From contig CAYTLQ010000025.1 of the NCBI GenBank assembly GCA_964438715.1, positions 1-14,547 of the forward strand: 14,547 nucleotides of DNA. The letters are read 5' to 3'. Origin of the DNA: CAYTLQ01 sp964438715 (lineage in GTDB: Bacteria > Bacteroidota > Ignavibacteria > Ignavibacteriales > Ignavibacteriaceae). Position numbers and translations under genes: made by a program. Below, one piece after another: positions 13,259 to 14,547 of the stretch (within the stretch, counting starts at the first letter, position 1; every line of letters begins with the position of its first letter). The notes below the pieces were generated by a model. That model saw nothing but the letters and a program-made list of their open reading frames with translations. It had not been told where the DNA came from and ran no database searches.

Positions 13259-14547
13259 TTGTTTCTCTCTAAACTCGAAATTCTCGGATTTAAATCTTTT
13301 CAACAAAAAACAGTAGTTAAATTCAGCGCCGGAATGACCGGTATCGTTGGTCCTAATGGATGTGGCAAGACAAATATTGTTGATGCGTTGCGTTGGTGTC
13401 TGGGCGAACAAAAAAGTAGTACTCTCCGCTCCGATAAAATGGAGAATGTGATTTTTAATGGTACTGCCAACAAAAAGCCGATGGGAATGGCAGAGGTTTC
13501 TCTCACCATTTTAAATGATAAAGGAATTTTACCTTCAGAATATTCCGAGGTTACAATCACAAGGCGAATATTTCGTTCGGGTGAAAGTGAATATCTGCTG
13601 AATAAAAATCTTTGCCGGTTAAAGGATATTACAAACTTGTTTATGGATACCGGTATGGGAGCAAATGCCTATTCTGTCATTGAATTAAAAATGGTTGAAT
13701 CCATTCTTAACAACAAAACAGATGAGCGCCGCACTATGTTTGAGGAAGCCGCCGGAGTAAATAAATATAAACTCCGGCGCAGGCTGACATTAAAAAAATT
13801 GGATGAGGTAAAAGCAGATCTCACACGGGTTAATGACATTGTTGCTGAAGTTGAGAAAAAAGTTGCTTCATTAGAACGACAGGCTAAGCGCACAGATAAG
13901 TACACGAAACTTAGTTCTGTGTTACGCGAACTTGAAGTCGATTTAATGGAGAGAGAGTATGCTTTGTTTGCGGCAGAAAAAGCCGCTACCAGAGATAAAA
14001 GGGAACAGGCTTTTTCCAAGAAAATTCAGGTTGAATCTGATGTTAACAGGTTGGATGATGAATTAAAGGAGGTAAAGGAGCGTTTACGACAGGTAGAAGA
14101 GGAACTTGACCGTAAGCGTAAAGAGATTGCCGGACAGACAGAAAAAGCACATAAAGTGCAACAAAGTATTTCTGTAACCGAGGAAAGAATTAAGGCGCTC
14201 GAACAAAATATCTCCCGATTTACACGGGAAATTGGAGAACTTAAAGCACAGTATGAAGCTACGGTAAATAAAATTGCTGAGGATAAAGAGTCAATAATTG
14301 TTGCAGAAAATGATATTCAAAACTCCACCGAACAAAAAGTCAGGGTTGAGTCAGAGTTGTCAGCATTCAGAACTGAACTGGATGAAAAGCGCTCTTTACT
14401 AAATGAAAAAAATCTGGCGCTCATCGAGCTTCATAAACAGTTGAGTGTCAAAGAAAATACGCTTCGCAACAGGCAATCAACTTTGAAATCAATTCAGCAG
14501 AATATTGAAAAACTCAACTCAAGAATTCAGGTATTAACCGGTTCAAT
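13259..14547 (+). CDS. smc: Chromosome segregation protein SMC, N-terminal part (cut by window edge)
   Basis: The first 429 codons of the SMC ATPase, which condenses chromosomes as a dimer with ScpA and ScpB. The N-terminal head is complete: FLSKLEILGFKSF at 2-14, Walker A GPNGCGKTN at 31-39, then VDALRWCLGEQ with the Q-loop region, followed by FRSGESEYLLNK, AYSVIELKMVESIL and the FEEAAGVNKYKLRR segment that leads into the coiled coil from about residue 165. The remainder is charged heptad-like coiled coil. Hinge, second coil and Walker B/signature half lie beyond the edge. The start is a TTG at 13259-13261: the next in-frame upstream codons reach a stop at 13241-13243 without another start. 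The previous stop ends at 13256, leaving two bases, so re-initiation coupled to the GH2-like gene is likely; only a weak CGGGA precedes the start. Confidence 0.96.
   Translation, partial: MFLSKLEILGFKSFQQKTVVKFSAGMTGIVGPNGCGKTNIVDALRWCLGEQKSSTLRSDKMENVIFNGTANKKPMGMAEVSLTILNDKGILPSEYSEVTITRRIFRSGESEYLLNKNLCRLKDITNLFMDTGMGANAYSVIELKMVESILNNKTDERRTMFEEAAGVNKYKLRRRLTLKKLDEVKADLTRVNDIVAEVEKKVASLERQAKRTDKYTKLSSVLRELEVDLMEREYALFAAEKAATRDKREQAFSKKIQVESDVNRLDDELKEVKERLRQVEEELDRKRKEIAGQTEKAHKVQQSISVTEERIKALEQNISRFTREIGELKAQYEATVNKIAEDKESIIVAENDIQNSTEQKVRVESELSAFRTELDEKRSLLNEKNLALIELHKQLSVKENTLRNRQSTLKSIQQNIEKLNSRIQVLTGS

Noticed and set aside
13300..14019. Minus-strand ORFs opposite smc
   Set aside because: They lie antisense to the conserved SMC head and coiled coil, with low-complexity Ser/Leu-rich translations typical of reverse-complement coiled-coil codons.

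Overview
The window is a compact, AT-rich bacterial chromosomal segment containing eleven protein genes and short intergenic gaps (the longest is about 210 bases). I saw no tRNA, rRNA, CRISPR array, insertion sequence or prophage signature. Several features suggest Bacteroidota in the broad sense, possibly the Ignavibacteria/Chlorobi side. These are an exported Tricorn-type protease, an SMC with a GPNGCGKTN Walker A, a COG3607-type VOC protein, and candidate promoters of the Bacteroidota TTTG / TAnnTTTG type, the best being in front of rpsT. This placement is inference; no 16S or other marker is present.

Layout. (1) Positions 1-2988, minus strand, read right to left: a small four-helix membrane protein, dxr (second enzyme of the MEP isoprenoid pathway) and rseP (site-2 intramembrane protease, cut by the window edge). 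The gaps are 36 and 20 bases, so this looks like one operon. (2) 3231-6464, plus: a large Tricorn-like S41 protease with a signal peptide, closed by a very strong hairpin terminator. (3) 6537-7145, minus: a Tll0287-like (DUF3365) lipoprotein with one CxxCH haem site. (4) 7308-8816, plus: a GlmU-like nucleotidyltransferase with a left-handed beta-helix tail, followed by a terminator. (5) 9002-9262, minus: rpsT (ribosomal protein S20) with a clean promoter and a clean terminator. (6) 9405-9809 and 9919-10524, minus: a VOC-fold protein and a RimJ/RimL-type GNAT acetyltransferase. (7) 10677 to the right edge, plus: an 859-residue exported protein with a glycoside hydrolase family 2 architecture fused to about six membrane helices, then smc only two bases downstream.

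Most genes are housekeeping (isoprenoid synthesis, envelope proteolysis, ribosome, chromosome condensation). The least ordinary object is the GH2-like/membrane fusion. Its GH2 fold is recognisable, but the region that should carry the catalytic acid/base Asn-Glu lacks it, while a nucleophile-like Glu in WITEAA remains. It looks like a membrane-anchored pseudo-glycosidase or sugar-sensing protein, and it appears to be co-transcribed with smc. Second in interest are the divergent GlmU-like protein and the small membrane protein heading the dxr-rseP operon.
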